64,000 bases of DNA from the NCBI RefSeq assembly GCF_003933235.1, contig NZ_RWJI01000001.1, positions 378,001 through 442,000 on the forward strand. Direction: 5' to 3'. The stretch is from Sphingorhabdus wooponensis. Lineage in GTDB: Bacteria; Pseudomonadota; Alphaproteobacteria; Sphingomonadales; Sphingomonadaceae. A program made the position numbers and the translations under genes. The notes under the pieces were generated by a model. It made no database searches, was not told the DNA's origin, and saw nothing but the letters and a program-made list of their open reading frames with translations. Numbering within the stretch: position 1 is the first letter of the stretch; every line of letters starts with the position of its first letter. Below, one piece after another: positions 45,016-54,684 of the stretch.

Positions 45016-45933
45016 ATGTCCGAACAAGCTATCTCGATCCAAAACCTCTCCAAAAAATATGCAGGAGGGAAGCAAGCGTTAAACGATGTCAGTTTTGACG
45101 TCGCGCAAGGGTCGATTTTCGGCCTTCTTGGGCCCAATGGCGCCGGTAAATCCACGTTGATTAATATCCTGGCTGGGCTGGTGATGAAGACATCGGGCAG
45201 TGCATCGATATGGGGATTCGACATCGACGCCCATCCGCGCAATGCCAAGGCGTCTATCGGCATTGTGCCACAGGAAATTATGTTCGACCCTTTCTTTACA
45301 CCGAAAGAAGCGCTTGAATTGCAAGCGGGTCTATATGGTGTGCCCAAGTCGAAACGCCGGACAATGGAATTGTTGAAAGCCGTGCGGCTTGAGGACAAGG
45401 CTGATGCCTATGCGCGGACGCTATCGGGCGGGATGAAACGTCGCTTGCTGGTGGCGAAAGCCATGGTCCATGCGCCGCCGGTCATTGTCCTCGATGAACC
45501 AACGGCTGGCGTCGATATCGAGCTGCGTCAGCAATTATGGGATTATGTGCAGGAACTGAACCGCCAAGGCGTCACGGTTGTGCTTACCACACATTATCTC
45601 GAAGAAGCAGAGCAGTTGTGCGACCGGATTGCTATCATCAATCATGGGCAGTTGATTGCCAACAAACCGACACGTGAACTGGTTGGCATGGCGCGCGAAA
45701 AAGCGGTGGTTTTGACGCTGGATCGCGATGTAACCACTGCGCCTACGCATGAAGCCTTTGAAAAAACGGAGATGGTGGGCGAGCGCACGGTTGAAATTAC
45801 TTACAACAAAGACCGTATGAATGCTGGCGAAGTGCTTTCGGTCGTTCAAGGCCTTGGATTGGGTATCATCGACGTAACCACAAAGGAGGCCGACCTCGAA
45901 GATGTCTTCCTCCGTTTGACAAGCGCCCCTTGA
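45016..45933 (+). CDS. ABC transporter ATP-binding protein (ABC-2 type, YadG-like)
   Basis: A 305-residue ATPase subunit with Walker A GPNGAGKST, signature LSGGMKR and Walker B VIVLDEPTAG, plus a C-terminal tail beyond about 230. It couples ATP hydrolysis to a membrane permease. No permease lies behind it; its stop overlaps the nadB start (TGATG). The partner must be elsewhere on the genome. ATG at 45016 was chosen over the longer frame to 44977. Confidence 0.9.
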   Translation: MSEQAISIQNLSKKYAGGKQALNDVSFDVAQGSIFGLLGPNGAGKSTLINILAGLVMKTSGSASIWGFDIDAHPRNAKASIGIVPQEIMFDPFFTPKEALELQAGLYGVPKSKRRTMELLKAVRLEDKADAYARTLSGGMKRRLLVAKAMVHAPPVIVLDEPTAGVDIELRQQLWDYVQELNRQGVTVVLTTHYLEEAEQLCDRIAIINHGQLIANKPTRELVGMAREKAVVLTLDRDVTTAPTHEAFEKTEMVGERTVEITYNKDRMNAGEVLSVVQGLGLGIIDVTTKEADLEDVFLRLTSAP

Positions 45934-47507
45934 TGGAAACGGATGTCCTGATCATTGGGTCGGGCGCTGCGGGTTTGACGGCGGCGTTACAATTGGCAGC
46001 GACGCGTAAGGTGGTGGTGCTGGCCAAGGGAGCGATTTCCGATGGCGCAACCGCATGGGCGCAGGGCGGGATTGCAGCGGTTCTTGAACCTGGCGATAAT
46101 TTTGCGAACCATATCGAAGATACGATGATCGCAGGCGCGGGGCTGAATAACCGCGCCACGGTTGAATTTGTCGTGGAAAATGCGCCACTCGCGATCGAGC
46201 GGCTGGCAAAGCTTGGCGTGCCGTTCAATCTGGAGGGTAATGACTGGCACCTAACCCGCGAAGGCGGGCATAGCCATCGGCGTATCGTCCATGTTGACGA
46301 TGCCACCGGGTGGGCTGTGCAACAAGCGTTGGAAGCGGCAGCCAGAGCGCATCCGAATATCAGCTTGGTTCCGGACATGGTCGCAGTTGATCTGATTTTG
46401 GGTAGAAATCAGGAGCGCTTTTCAACGTCAGGGCGCATCCATGGCGTTTATGCGTTGAACCGCAAAACGGGCCAGGTCGAGACCTTCACTGCGCGCGCGA
46501 CCATTCTCGCGAGCGGCGGCGCCGGTCGGACATATCTATATTCCACAGCGCCTCGCGGCGCGACGGGTGACGGCATTGCTATGGCGTGGCGCGCCGGGTG
46601 CCGCGTATCGAATATGGAGTTCATGCAATTCCACCCGACCTGCCTCTATAATCTGGAGGTTAAAAATTTCCTGATAACGGAGGCGGTGCGCGGCGAGGGC
46701 GGCATCCTAAAAAACCCGAAAACTGGGCATCGGTATATGCCTGATTATGACAATCGTGCCGAGCTTGCGCCGCGCGACATTGTCGCCCGTGCCAATGACG
46801 CTGAAATCAAACGCGATGGTCTGGATTATGTCCATCTCGATATCAGCCACAAGCCACCCGAATTTGTGAAAACGCATTTTCCAAATATTTATGAAAAGCT
46901 GCTTGGTCTTGGCATCGACATCACGCGCGAACCAATCCCCGTCGTCCCAGCGCAGCATTATACCTGCGGCGGAGTGATTGTGGATCTGGACGGCAGGACT
47001 GATGCGCCGGGCCTATATGCGGCGGGCGAAGTAACGCAAAGCGGCTTGCATGGTGCAAATCGTCTGGCCTCCAATTCCTTGCTTGAATGCTTCGTCTTTG
47101 GTGATGCTTGCGCCCGTCATATCGATGCCAATTGGGATAGCCTGCCACCCCCGCCGCCGATTAGGCAGTGGGATGAAAGCCGTGTGATCGACAGCGACGA
47201 AGAGGTCGTGATTGCCCAATGCTGGCGCGAAATTCGGCAGTTCATGTGGAACTTTGTGGGTATTGTCCGGACGACCAAGCGGTTGGAGCGCGCGCAGCAT
47301 CGTATCGATTTGCTGCGCAGCGAAGTCGAGGATTATTACAGCCATTTCCGTGTCACCCCTGACCTAATCGAACTGCGGAATTTGGTCGAGGTTGCAGCCT
47401 TGATTATCCGTTCAGCGCTGGCGCGGCATGAGAGCCGCGGACTGCACTTTACGCTCGATTATCCGGAAATGGCAGATGAGGCGCGCGACACGATTTTGAT
47501 GCCATAG
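45933..47507 (+). CDS. nadB: L-aspartate oxidase
   Basis: A 524-residue FAD enzyme that oxidises aspartate to iminoaspartate, the first step of de novo NAD synthesis. The FAD-binding GSGAAGLTAALQLA, HSHRRIVHVDDATG and HYTCGG segments match NadB and separate it from fumarate reductase subunits only partly; the length and lack of partner subunits favour NadB. ATG at 45933 overlaps the ABC ATPase stop. The TTG at 45930 was not preferred. Confidence 0.93.
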   Translation: METDVLIIGSGAAGLTAALQLAATRKVVVLAKGAISDGATAWAQGGIAAVLEPGDNFANHIEDTMIAGAGLNNRATVEFVVENAPLAIERLAKLGVPFNLEGNDWHLTREGGHSHRRIVHVDDATGWAVQQALEAAARAHPNISLVPDMVAVDLILGRNQERFSTSGRIHGVYALNRKTGQVETFTARATILASGGAGRTYLYSTAPRGATGDGIAMAWRAGCRVSNMEFMQFHPTCLYNLEVKNFLITEAVRGEGGILKNPKTGHRYMPDYDNRAELAPRDIVARANDAEIKRDGLDYVHLDISHKPPEFVKTHFPNIYEKLLGLGIDITREPIPVVPAQHYTCGGVIVDLDGRTDAPGLYAAGEVTQSGLHGANRLASNSLLECFVFGDACARHIDANWDSLPPPPPIRQWDESRVIDSDEEVVIAQCWREIRQFMWNFVGIVRTTKRLERAQHRIDLLRSEVEDYYSHFRVTPDLIELRNLVEVAALIIRSALARHESRGLHFTLDYPEMADEARDTILMP

Positions 47508-47573
47508 CCACAAAACACTTTCCTAGAGATGGCAAACTAAGGCAATGTTGCATCTGGTTATTTGGAGGCTTTC

Positions 47574-48815
47574 ATGGACGTTAGAAATCAAGTTGCAGCT
47601 TTTCAGCTACGTAAATTCTTACGTCTTCCAGCCTTGGCGCTGCTGGCGGCCATGGCAATGCCCGCCGCCGCCGCGACGCCCGAGGAAACCGCGCGCGAAG
47701 TGCTGGCCAAATCGCCCATCATCGATGGTCATAATGACACGCCGCACCAAATTGCCGAGTTGTTTGACCGTGATTTTTCAAAGTTTGATCTAGCTGCTTT
47801 GCCAGCGGACGTGCTCGCCAAAACGCATACTGATATAAAAATGGCGCGCGCCGGATATTTGGGCGGGCAATATTGGTCGGTCTACGTTGCTGCGGCTTTG
47901 CCTAAGCATGAGGCGGTAACGCGCACAATTCAGCAAATCGATGTCGTGCGGCAGATGATGGCGCGCTACCCGGATACGTTCACCTATGCCGCAACGGCGG
48001 CAGAGGTTGAGGCGGCGATGAAACAGGGCAAGATCGCGTCGCTTATTGGTATGGAAGGCGGGCATTCGATCGGTGGTTCGCTGGAAATCCTACGGCAGAC
48101 TTATGCGCTTGGCGCGCGTTACATGACCCTCACACACAGCCTGACCACCGATTGGGCGGACAGCGCAACCGACGTGCCAAGGCATGACGGATTGTCGCCC
48201 TTTGGTTTTGAAGTTCTCGCCGAAATGAACCGTCTAGGCATGATTGCAGATATCAGCCATGTGTCAGAGGCAACGATGCACGATGTGTTGGACAAGAGCA
48301 CGGCGCCCGTCTTGTTTACCCACAGCAATGCACGCGCAATTACGCCGCACCCACGCAACGTGCCAGATTCGGTGCTGAAGCGTTTGCCACAAAATGGCGG
48401 CGTGGTGATGGTGACCTTCGTCCCTGGATTTACGTCGGCCGAGCGGCGTCAGTGGGAATTTGAGCGTTCGGCTGTCGCAGGGCGCGCGAAGACCGAATTT
48501 TCTGGAAATCCTGTCGGCGAAAAGGCGGCTCTCGACGCATGGATTGCCGCTAACCCGCAACCAAAGGCAACGCTGGCGCAAGTCGCCGATCATATTGACC
48601 ATATCCGCAGAGTTGCAGGGATTGACCATATCGGCATTGGCGGTGACTTTGGCGGCGTGGACGAATTGCCGGTTGGCCTAGAAAATGTTTCAACCTATCC
48701 CGCCTTATTCGCAGAACTCGTCCGCCGTGGCTATTCGAAGGCGGACCTGGCCAAAATTGCCCAAGGCAATGTCCTGCGCGTGATGCGCGGAGTCGAGAAA
48801 GCCGCGCGCAAATAG
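47574..48815 (+). CDS. Membrane dipeptidase, M19 family
   Basis: A 413-residue renal-dipeptidase-type enzyme. The metal-binding HNDTP, GMEGGHS, HVSEATMH and FTHSNARAI segments are intact. The N-terminus is hydrophobic (LPALALLAAMAMPAAAA), so the mature form is secreted. TTTGGAGG precedes the ATG at 47574; the frame to 47562 is longer by four residues. It hydrolyses dipeptides and may act in peptide or cell-wall turnover. Confidence 0.93.
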   Translation: MDVRNQVAAFQLRKFLRLPALALLAAMAMPAAAATPEETAREVLAKSPIIDGHNDTPHQIAELFDRDFSKFDLAALPADVLAKTHTDIKMARAGYLGGQYWSVYVAAALPKHEAVTRTIQQIDVVRQMMARYPDTFTYAATAAEVEAAMKQGKIASLIGMEGGHSIGGSLEILRQTYALGARYMTLTHSLTTDWADSATDVPRHDGLSPFGFEVLAEMNRLGMIADISHVSEATMHDVLDKSTAPVLFTHSNARAITPHPRNVPDSVLKRLPQNGGVVMVTFVPGFTSAERRQWEFERSAVAGRAKTEFSGNPVGEKAALDAWIAANPQPKATLAQVADHIDHIRRVAGIDHIGIGGDFGGVDELPVGLENVSTYPALFAELVRRGYSKADLAKIAQGNVLRVMRGVEKAARK

Positions 48816-48816
48816 T

Positions 48817-50022
48817 TTAGGCGGCAAATCCTTCGGCCAGATATCGTTCCGTAATATCGGCGTGCACGGCGGCACCCCGCGCCATCACGCTGTCGTCAAG
48901 GACCATACGGTTTGAGTGCAGGCCACAGCATGTACGCCAGTCGTCGCCTTCATGTGACGCCCCAAGGAAGAACATTGCGCCGGGAACTTTTTCGAGGACA
49001 TAGGCAAAGTCCTCCGCACCCATGATGGGTGTATCGAGCGTGATCCAGCTTTCGGGACCGAACATATCCTCGACCACTGTTTTGCCGAATTGGACGGCGC
49101 GGTCATCGCAGATGGTCACCGGAAAGCCTTGTTCAATATGAACCTCAGCGCTGCAGCCATGGGCGGCGGCAATGCCGGGAGCAAGGCGGTGCAGTTCCTC
49201 GGCTACCCGTGCGCGTGACTGCGACGACAATGTACGAATGGTGCCAAGCAAGTGCGCGGTTTCTGGAATTATGTTGTTGGTCGTGCCCGCCGATATCTTG
49301 GCGATGGTGATGACCGCCGGGTTGAATACCGAAATCTTGCGTGTGACCATCGTTTGAATGGCGGACACAATTTCGCAGGCGACGGGGATGGGATCAATCG
49401 CATCGTGCGGCATAGAGGCATGGCCGCCAGCGCCCTTGACGGTGATGGTCAACACGTCTGACGATGCCATCAATGGCCCACTTCGTCCGCTAAACACGCC
49501 GCGCGGTGCGTTCGGCATGATGTGCAAGGCAAAGGCGGCGTCGGGCAAGGGATCAATCAGGCCGTCATCCAGCATGAAGCGCGCGCCGTGATGGCCCTCT
49601 TCGCCGGGCTGAAACATGAATTGAACGGTACCGGCCAATTGGTCGCGTTTGGCGCATAGCATCTTGGCCGCGCCAACGAGCATTGCGACATGGGTGTCAT
49701 GTCCACAGGCATGCATCGCGCCATCGGTGAGCGAGCTATACTCAAGTCCGGTATCTTCATGCAGTGGCAAGGCGTCCATATCGCCACGCAGAAGCACCGT
49801 ACGCCCATTGGCAGGGCCTTTGAGGGTCGCTATGAGACCAGTGGTTGACGGCCCCTCACGCAGCTCCAGCGGAAGGCCAGCGAGAGCGGCCTTTATTTTT
49901 GCCAAGGTTTTTGGATTTTGCAGACCTAATTCTGGTTCGGCGTGAATCGCGCGACGCAGATCAATAAGGTCGGGAAGGATATGTTCGGCGTCGGCGCGCC
50001 AGTCGGTGCTGATTAAGTCCAT
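48817..50022 (-). CDS. M20 family amidohydrolase (hippurate/N-acyl amino acid type)
   Basis: A 401-residue M20D peptidase-like amidohydrolase. Metal ligands are seen in ACGHDTHVAML and PGEEGHHGA, with a later IMGAEDFAY. Length and the N-terminal DLRRAIHAEPELG fit the HipO/indole-3-acetyl-amino-acid hydrolase group. The substrate is an N-acyl amino acid or peptide not predictable here. Convergent with the dipeptidase gene, one base apart. Confidence 0.92.
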   Translation of the reverse strand: MDLISTDWRADAEHILPDLIDLRRAIHAEPELGLQNPKTLAKIKAALAGLPLELREGPSTTGLIATLKGPANGRTVLLRGDMDALPLHEDTGLEYSSLTDGAMHACGHDTHVAMLVGAAKMLCAKRDQLAGTVQFMFQPGEEGHHGARFMLDDGLIDPLPDAAFALHIMPNAPRGVFSGRSGPLMASSDVLTITVKGAGGHASMPHDAIDPIPVACEIVSAIQTMVTRKISVFNPAVITIAKISAGTTNNIIPETAHLLGTIRTLSSQSRARVAEELHRLAPGIAAAHGCSAEVHIEQGFPVTICDDRAVQFGKTVVEDMFGPESWITLDTPIMGAEDFAYVLEKVPGAMFFLGASHEGDDWRTCCGLHSNRMVLDDSVMARGAAVHADITERYLAEGFAA

Positions 50023-50062
50023 AGCTTAACTAGCACCAGCCTGGCGCAACCGACAACAGTCT

Positions 50063-51559
50063 TTACTTGTCCAAACGCACGGTCACATATTGCGTTGCCG
50101 CACCGCGACGCTTTACGCCAAGCAAAATCGCGCCACGACCAGCCGTTTGTGCATCCCTAACGGCAGCGGCTAGTGCTGCGGCCGAGTTCAAGTCCCGGTA
50201 ATTTGCGGACACGATGACATCACCGCGCCGCAATCCGACCTGCGCGCCAGTGCCGGAGCCCGGTACGTCGATGACCACGCCCTTTACATCGGCCGTTAGG
50301 CCGAGCGCTCGTGCGATTTCGGCATCCAACGGAATGACGCTAAGCCCAAGTGCATCACGAATGACCTTGGAATCGGGCGTGTCGGTTTGTTTGTCGAAGT
50401 CTTTATTCTCTTCCGGGTTGAAGTTGCGTTGGGCTAGCTTCTCTTCGGGCGGACGGGCGCCAACCGTTGCGGTCAGCTTCATCGGCTTACCTTCGCGCAA
50501 AATATCTAGGGGAATGCGTGTCCCGGGTTTGATGTTCGCAACAATGTAAGACAAAGTCTCTTCCGGCGTCACTTCGCGGTCATTGACGCGGAGCACAATA
50601 TCGCCTTCTTTCAGACCAGCCTTATCGGCGGCCTCACCTGCAACAATACGCGCGACAAATTCGCCACGATTCTTTTCAAGGCCAAGGGCGTCGGCAAGAT
50701 CCTCACTCACAGGCGTAATGCTGATGCCAAGATAGCCACGCTCAGGACGAACACCCTTTTTCAGGGACTCAATAACCGGAATGGCTTCCTCGGCCGGAAT
50801 GGCAAAGCCAACACCGATATTCGCGCCGACAGGTGAAATTAGGCGGTTGTTGATGCCGACAACCTCACCCTTCAGGTTGAACAATGGGCCACCCGAATTG
50901 CCTGGGTTAATTGCGGTGTCGGTTTGAATGAAGCGGTCATAAGCGCCGCCAGCGCCGATATTACGCTGAAGCGCCGATATGATCCCTGCGGTCACTGTAT
51001 TGCCGAGGCCAAGCGGGTTACCAATAGCGATCACCCAATCGCCCACGCGGCTTTTCTGCGATTCTACCATTTTTACAAAAGGCAGACCCGATGCACGGAT
51101 CTTCAGCAAAGCAATGTCCGATGATGGGTCACGACCAACTATTTCGGCCTGATATTCTTTACCATCGAAAAGGGTTACGGTCACACGGTCTACCGCGTCA
51201 CCAGTCGGGCCACCAGCTACAACATGGTTGTTGGTGACGATGTAGCCGTCGGACGAGATCAGAAAGCCTGAGCCGCCACTTGCTTGTTCTTGCGTCACAG
51301 GGCGGCGTTCGCCCGTCATAGGGTTGAAGCTGGTTGCGACCTGCACCTTTTGCCGTGTGGCGATGTTGACCACCGCAGGTTGCAATTGCGCGGCAAGATC
51401 CGCGAAACTTGACGGCGCGCCGCCGGGAGCAAGGTTGGCTTGTTCCGAGACCGATAGGCCGGTTTGCGCGGTGACGGGGTTGCCGTTCACCAAAGCAACT
51501 GTGCCGCCAGCCATCAAAAGCGCGGTGGTAACTGCATAAGCGTAACGCACGGATTTCAT
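50063..51559 (-). CDS. degP: DegP/DegQ-like Do family serine protease
   Basis: A 498-residue periplasmic HtrA protease. Signal peptide at about 1-32; catalytic triad His112 (TNNHVV), Asp148 (SSDIALL) and Ser222 (NPGNSGGP). Two PDZ domains follow (about 275-370 and 395-490). It is encoded downstream of hflK-hflC with 118 bases between; both serve membrane protein quality control, the typical alphaproteobacterial arrangement. Confidence 0.95.
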   Translation of the reverse strand: MKSVRYAYAVTTALLMAGGTVALVNGNPVTAQTGLSVSEQANLAPGGAPSSFADLAAQLQPAVVNIATRQKVQVATSFNPMTGERRPVTQEQASGGSGFLISSDGYIVTNNHVVAGGPTGDAVDRVTVTLFDGKEYQAEIVGRDPSSDIALLKIRASGLPFVKMVESQKSRVGDWVIAIGNPLGLGNTVTAGIISALQRNIGAGGAYDRFIQTDTAINPGNSGGPLFNLKGEVVGINNRLISPVGANIGVGFAIPAEEAIPVIESLKKGVRPERGYLGISITPVSEDLADALGLEKNRGEFVARIVAGEAADKAGLKEGDIVLRVNDREVTPEETLSYIVANIKPGTRIPLDILREGKPMKLTATVGARPPEEKLAQRNFNPEENKDFDKQTDTPDSKVIRDALGLSVIPLDAEIARALGLTADVKGVVIDVPGSGTGAQVGLRRGDVIVSANYRDLNSAAALAAAVRDAQTAGRGAILLGVKRRGAATQYVTVRLDK

Positions 51560-51677
51560 TCCTCTCGTCTATTCAATTGGGCACATAGCCCTGAAAATTT
51601 GTTCATCTTTGGCGTGGTAAAGCTGAACACCAATTGAATGGATGCCTTTCAACTGGCCATCATTATGTGTCCGTCAA

Positions 51678-52523
51678 TTAAATGCCTTTACGGAATTTTT
51701 CCAGATAGGCGTTCTGCGGTGACAAGATGATATTACTTGCACCTTCACCATTTTGGAATGTCTGACGATAGCTCTGCATCGCGCGGTAGAAATCGTAGAA
51801 TGCGGGATCCTTACCATAACTTATTGCATAGATGCGGGCGGCTTCGGCCTCAGCGTCAGCGCGGATAATTTGCGCTTCCTTTTGGCCTTCTGCGTCAATG
51901 GCAATCGCTTCCTGATTTCGGGCGCTGCGCATACGATTATAAGCCGATTGTAAGGTTGCCGCTGGCAAGTCGGCGCGCTTGATGCGCACGTCAATAACTT
52001 CGGCCCCATATTTGCGCGCTTCACGGTTTAACGCGGTCTGGATATTCTCCATGACTTCGCCGCGCTCGGCGCTCAACAATGCGGCAAAGGTTCGCTTGCC
52101 AAGCTCGTTACGCAGCGATGAACCCAAAATTGTCCGCAATTGGTCACGCAGACGATCTTCGGTGCGGATGGTTCGGTACATTTTTGCGGGTTTGGTAATA
52201 CGGAAACGGGCGAAGGCATCGACCTGTAACCGCAACTGGTCGGTGGATAGCACTTCCTGCTGCTCCATCTGGACGCTCAACACGCGCTTGTCGATCATTT
52301 GGATTTGTTCGACAAAAGGAATGCGGAACGTAAGCCCGGCGCGCGTTCTGCCGAACTCCTCGCCCGGTTCATACGGGTTCACAATCCGGTCAACCTTACC
52401 ATAGCTGCTGATAATGGCCTGTTGCGTTTCAGGAACAACGTTCACCGACATGCTCATCAAGATGAGCGCGCCAATTGCGCCAACCGCGAGATAAATCGGA
52501 TTGCGAAGAAGGTTGCTGGTCAT
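51678..52523 (-). CDS. hflC: HflC membrane protease modulator
   Basis: A 281-residue SPFH/band-7 protein with one N-terminal helix and MSVNVVPETQQAIISSYGKVD. It forms a complex with HflK that holds FtsH. Its start codon overlaps the hflK stop (ATGA). Confidence 0.95.
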   Translation of the reverse strand: MTSNLLRNPIYLAVGAIGALILMSMSVNVVPETQQAIISSYGKVDRIVNPYEPGEEFGRTRAGLTFRIPFVEQIQMIDKRVLSVQMEQQEVLSTDQLRLQVDAFARFRITKPAKMYRTIRTEDRLRDQLRTILGSSLRNELGKRTFAALLSAERGEVMENIQTALNREARKYGAEVIDVRIKRADLPAATLQSAYNRMRSARNQEAIAIDAEGQKEAQIIRADAEAEAARIYAISYGKDPAFYDFYRAMQSYRQTFQNGEGASNIILSPQNAYLEKFRKGI

Positions 52524-53638
52524 TTCTTGGTCCCTGTAACGGTCACGGGTTCGGCCTTTGGAGCCGTTCTTTTCTGGAATTCGGGGATAGGAAGGTAAGG
52601 CGTTACGCCGCCCGTTTCGACAATGGTTTTGTCAACCTTACCCAGCACTTGTTCCATGGTTTCATAATATAACCGGCGCTTGGTAACCTCAGGCGCGGCA
52701 CGATATTGCACATAAATTTTATCAAACTCTGCCGTTTCACCCAAGGCAAGCTCGGTCACGCGGCTGGCATAAGCGCGGGCATCGTTCAGATAGCTTTCAC
52801 GCCGTTGTTGCGCCGCGTTTACTTCGCGGAAGGCGTCATTAACCTCGGCTGGCGGGTCAGACTGGCGGATCGAAATGCTCTGAATCAACACGCCCGCCCG
52901 ATATTCATCGAGCACCTGTTGCATCCTACTACGCACTTGAAGTTCGATTTCGCCACGGCCAGGGCCAATGGCTTGTGTTAGATCAAAATTCGCAACCGCC
53001 GCGCGCATGGCGCTTTCCGCAACTTCTTTGACAGTTTCCTGCGGGCTGTCGAGTTGAAACAGATACAGCTTCGGTTCTTTAATTGACCAGCGGACGTCAT
53101 AGGCCATGTCGATGATACTTTGGTCTTTTGTTAGGACTAAATTCTCGCTGCTTGCCTTTGGGGAGCCTACAGACGTCGTTTGAATTTGTTGCGTATCGAT
53201 TTTCGTGATGCTTTGCAGTGGCGCAGGCAAAGTGAACTGGATCCCAGGCTTCACTGTGCGGTAATATTTCCCCAATTGTGTCACAACACCTTCTTGTTCA
53301 GGTCCAATCCGGTGCACGCTCGTCCAGACGATCCACAATGCTACCAAGGCGCCAATAATCAACGGGAACCAACTTTTGCCGTCTGGGCGTTGCGGTAATC
53401 CGCCAAATCCGCCGCCTTTTCTGCGCAGTAGTTCCTCAATCGATGGGCCGCGCGAACGCGCCCGTGCGCCGGGTTCGGGTGTAGGATCCCACGGATTCAC
53501 GGGGTCGGGCTTCGATCCGCCGCCGCGTCCCGTTGTGTTGCTTGGGCCGCTTGTATCCCCAGAATCCGGGGAATCCCAAGGGCCTTTGTTATCTGCTGCC
53601 AAGATTACGGGTCCTTGCTTATCAAATTTGGTGCTCAT
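52520..53638 (-). CDS. hflK: HflK membrane protease modulator
   Basis: A 372-residue SPFH protein: a proline/glycine-rich N-terminus (about 1-80), one transmembrane helix (about 92-108) and the band-7 domain. It pairs with HflC to regulate FtsH. ATG at 53638 is divergent from mrp. Confidence 0.95.
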   Translation of the reverse strand: MSTKFDKQGPVILAADNKGPWDSPDSGDTSGPSNTTGRGGGSKPDPVNPWDPTPEPGARARSRGPSIEELLRRKGGGFGGLPQRPDGKSWFPLIIGALVALWIVWTSVHRIGPEQEGVVTQLGKYYRTVKPGIQFTLPAPLQSITKIDTQQIQTTSVGSPKASSENLVLTKDQSIIDMAYDVRWSIKEPKLYLFQLDSPQETVKEVAESAMRAAVANFDLTQAIGPGRGEIELQVRSRMQQVLDEYRAGVLIQSISIRQSDPPAEVNDAFREVNAAQQRRESYLNDARAYASRVTELALGETAEFDKIYVQYRAAPEVTKRRLYYETMEQVLGKVDKTIVETGGVTPYLPIPEFQKRTAPKAEPVTVTGTKK

Positions 53639-53709
53639 AAAACCTTTATAGGAACGGTTTTTCAGAAAAACAGTGTCAATCCCGCAATTCTGAATCTATT
53701 CGGCATCTT

Positions 53710-54684
53710 ATGTCTGATTTTACCATAATTTCTGATGCTATCGCTGCTGTCGTAGGAAGCCGCGCCAGTGGTTTAAAAGTCGCCGATAATGCAGTCTCGC
53801 TGATGCTTGACGTGTCTGGCTTAAATGCTAATCAGCGTGCTGAAATTGAAGCCGATGTCCGCAATGCAGCCACGCAGGCGGGCGCGCAATCCGTGCGTGT
53901 CATGTTGACCGCCGAACGCATCACGCCGCGCTTGATTGCGGTGGCAAGTGGCAAAGGCGGCGTAGGTAAATCTACTCTGTCGACAAATCTTGCCATTGCC
54001 ATGGCGCGCGCTGGCCGTTCGGTTGGTCTGGTAGACGCAGATATTTATGGTCCGTCGCAACCAAGATTGATGGGTGTGGAGGGCGTGAAGCCGGAAGCTG
54101 AAGGCAAGATGATGATCCCGGTGATGGGCGCAGGCGGTGTGCCATTCCTGTCGATGGGGCAGTTGGTCAATCCGGGGCAAGCCATTGCGTGGCGCGGGCC
54201 AATGGCGGGTAATGCGCTGTCGCAACTTGTCGATGCCAAATGGGACAATGTCCGTGACATCGTCGTTGATATGCCGCCCGGCACTGGTGATATTCAACTT
54301 TCGATGATCCAGAAGCACAAGCCGATCGGCGCCGTGATTATATCGACGCCGCAGGACCTTGCCCTGATTGACGCGATGCGCGCCATAAGCTTTTTTGATA
54401 CGGCAAAAGTGCCGATTATTGGCCTGGTTGAAAACATGGCCGGGTATCTGTGTCCGAATTGCGGGGAAATGAGTGATCCTTTCGGTTCCGGTGGAGCCGA
54501 GGCGGCGGCGAAGGAATTGGGCATTCCGTTCTTGGGACGGATACCACTCGACATCAAAATTCGCGTTGAAAGCGATGCTGGAACGCCGCCTGCAATGGGG
54601 GAGGGGCCAATCAGCGACGCTTATGGTGCAATTGCGCAAATGGTGGCGACTTGGCTTGATTCGCCGAAAGACAACGCCGTATGA
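53710..54684 (+). CDS. mrp: Mrp/NBP35-type iron-sulfur carrier ATPase
   Basis: A 324-residue P-loop protein. Deviant Walker A GKGGVGKST at 81-89 and CxxC (CPNCGE) in the C-terminal part for a bridging [4Fe-4S] cluster. An N-terminal DUF59-like region is present but short. It carries Fe-S clusters to apoproteins. Its stop overlaps the following gene by 4 bases, so it is co-translated with a molybdopterin enzyme subunit. Confidence 0.95.
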   Translation: MSDFTIISDAIAAVVGSRASGLKVADNAVSLMLDVSGLNANQRAEIEADVRNAATQAGAQSVRVMLTAERITPRLIAVASGKGGVGKSTLSTNLAIAMARAGRSVGLVDADIYGPSQPRLMGVEGVKPEAEGKMMIPVMGAGGVPFLSMGQLVNPGQAIAWRGPMAGNALSQLVDAKWDNVRDIVVDMPPGTGDIQLSMIQKHKPIGAVIISTPQDLALIDAMRAISFFDTAKVPIIGLVENMAGYLCPNCGEMSDPFGSGGAEAAAKELGIPFLGRIPLDIKIRVESDAGTPPAMGEGPISDAYGAIAQMVATWLDSPKDNAV

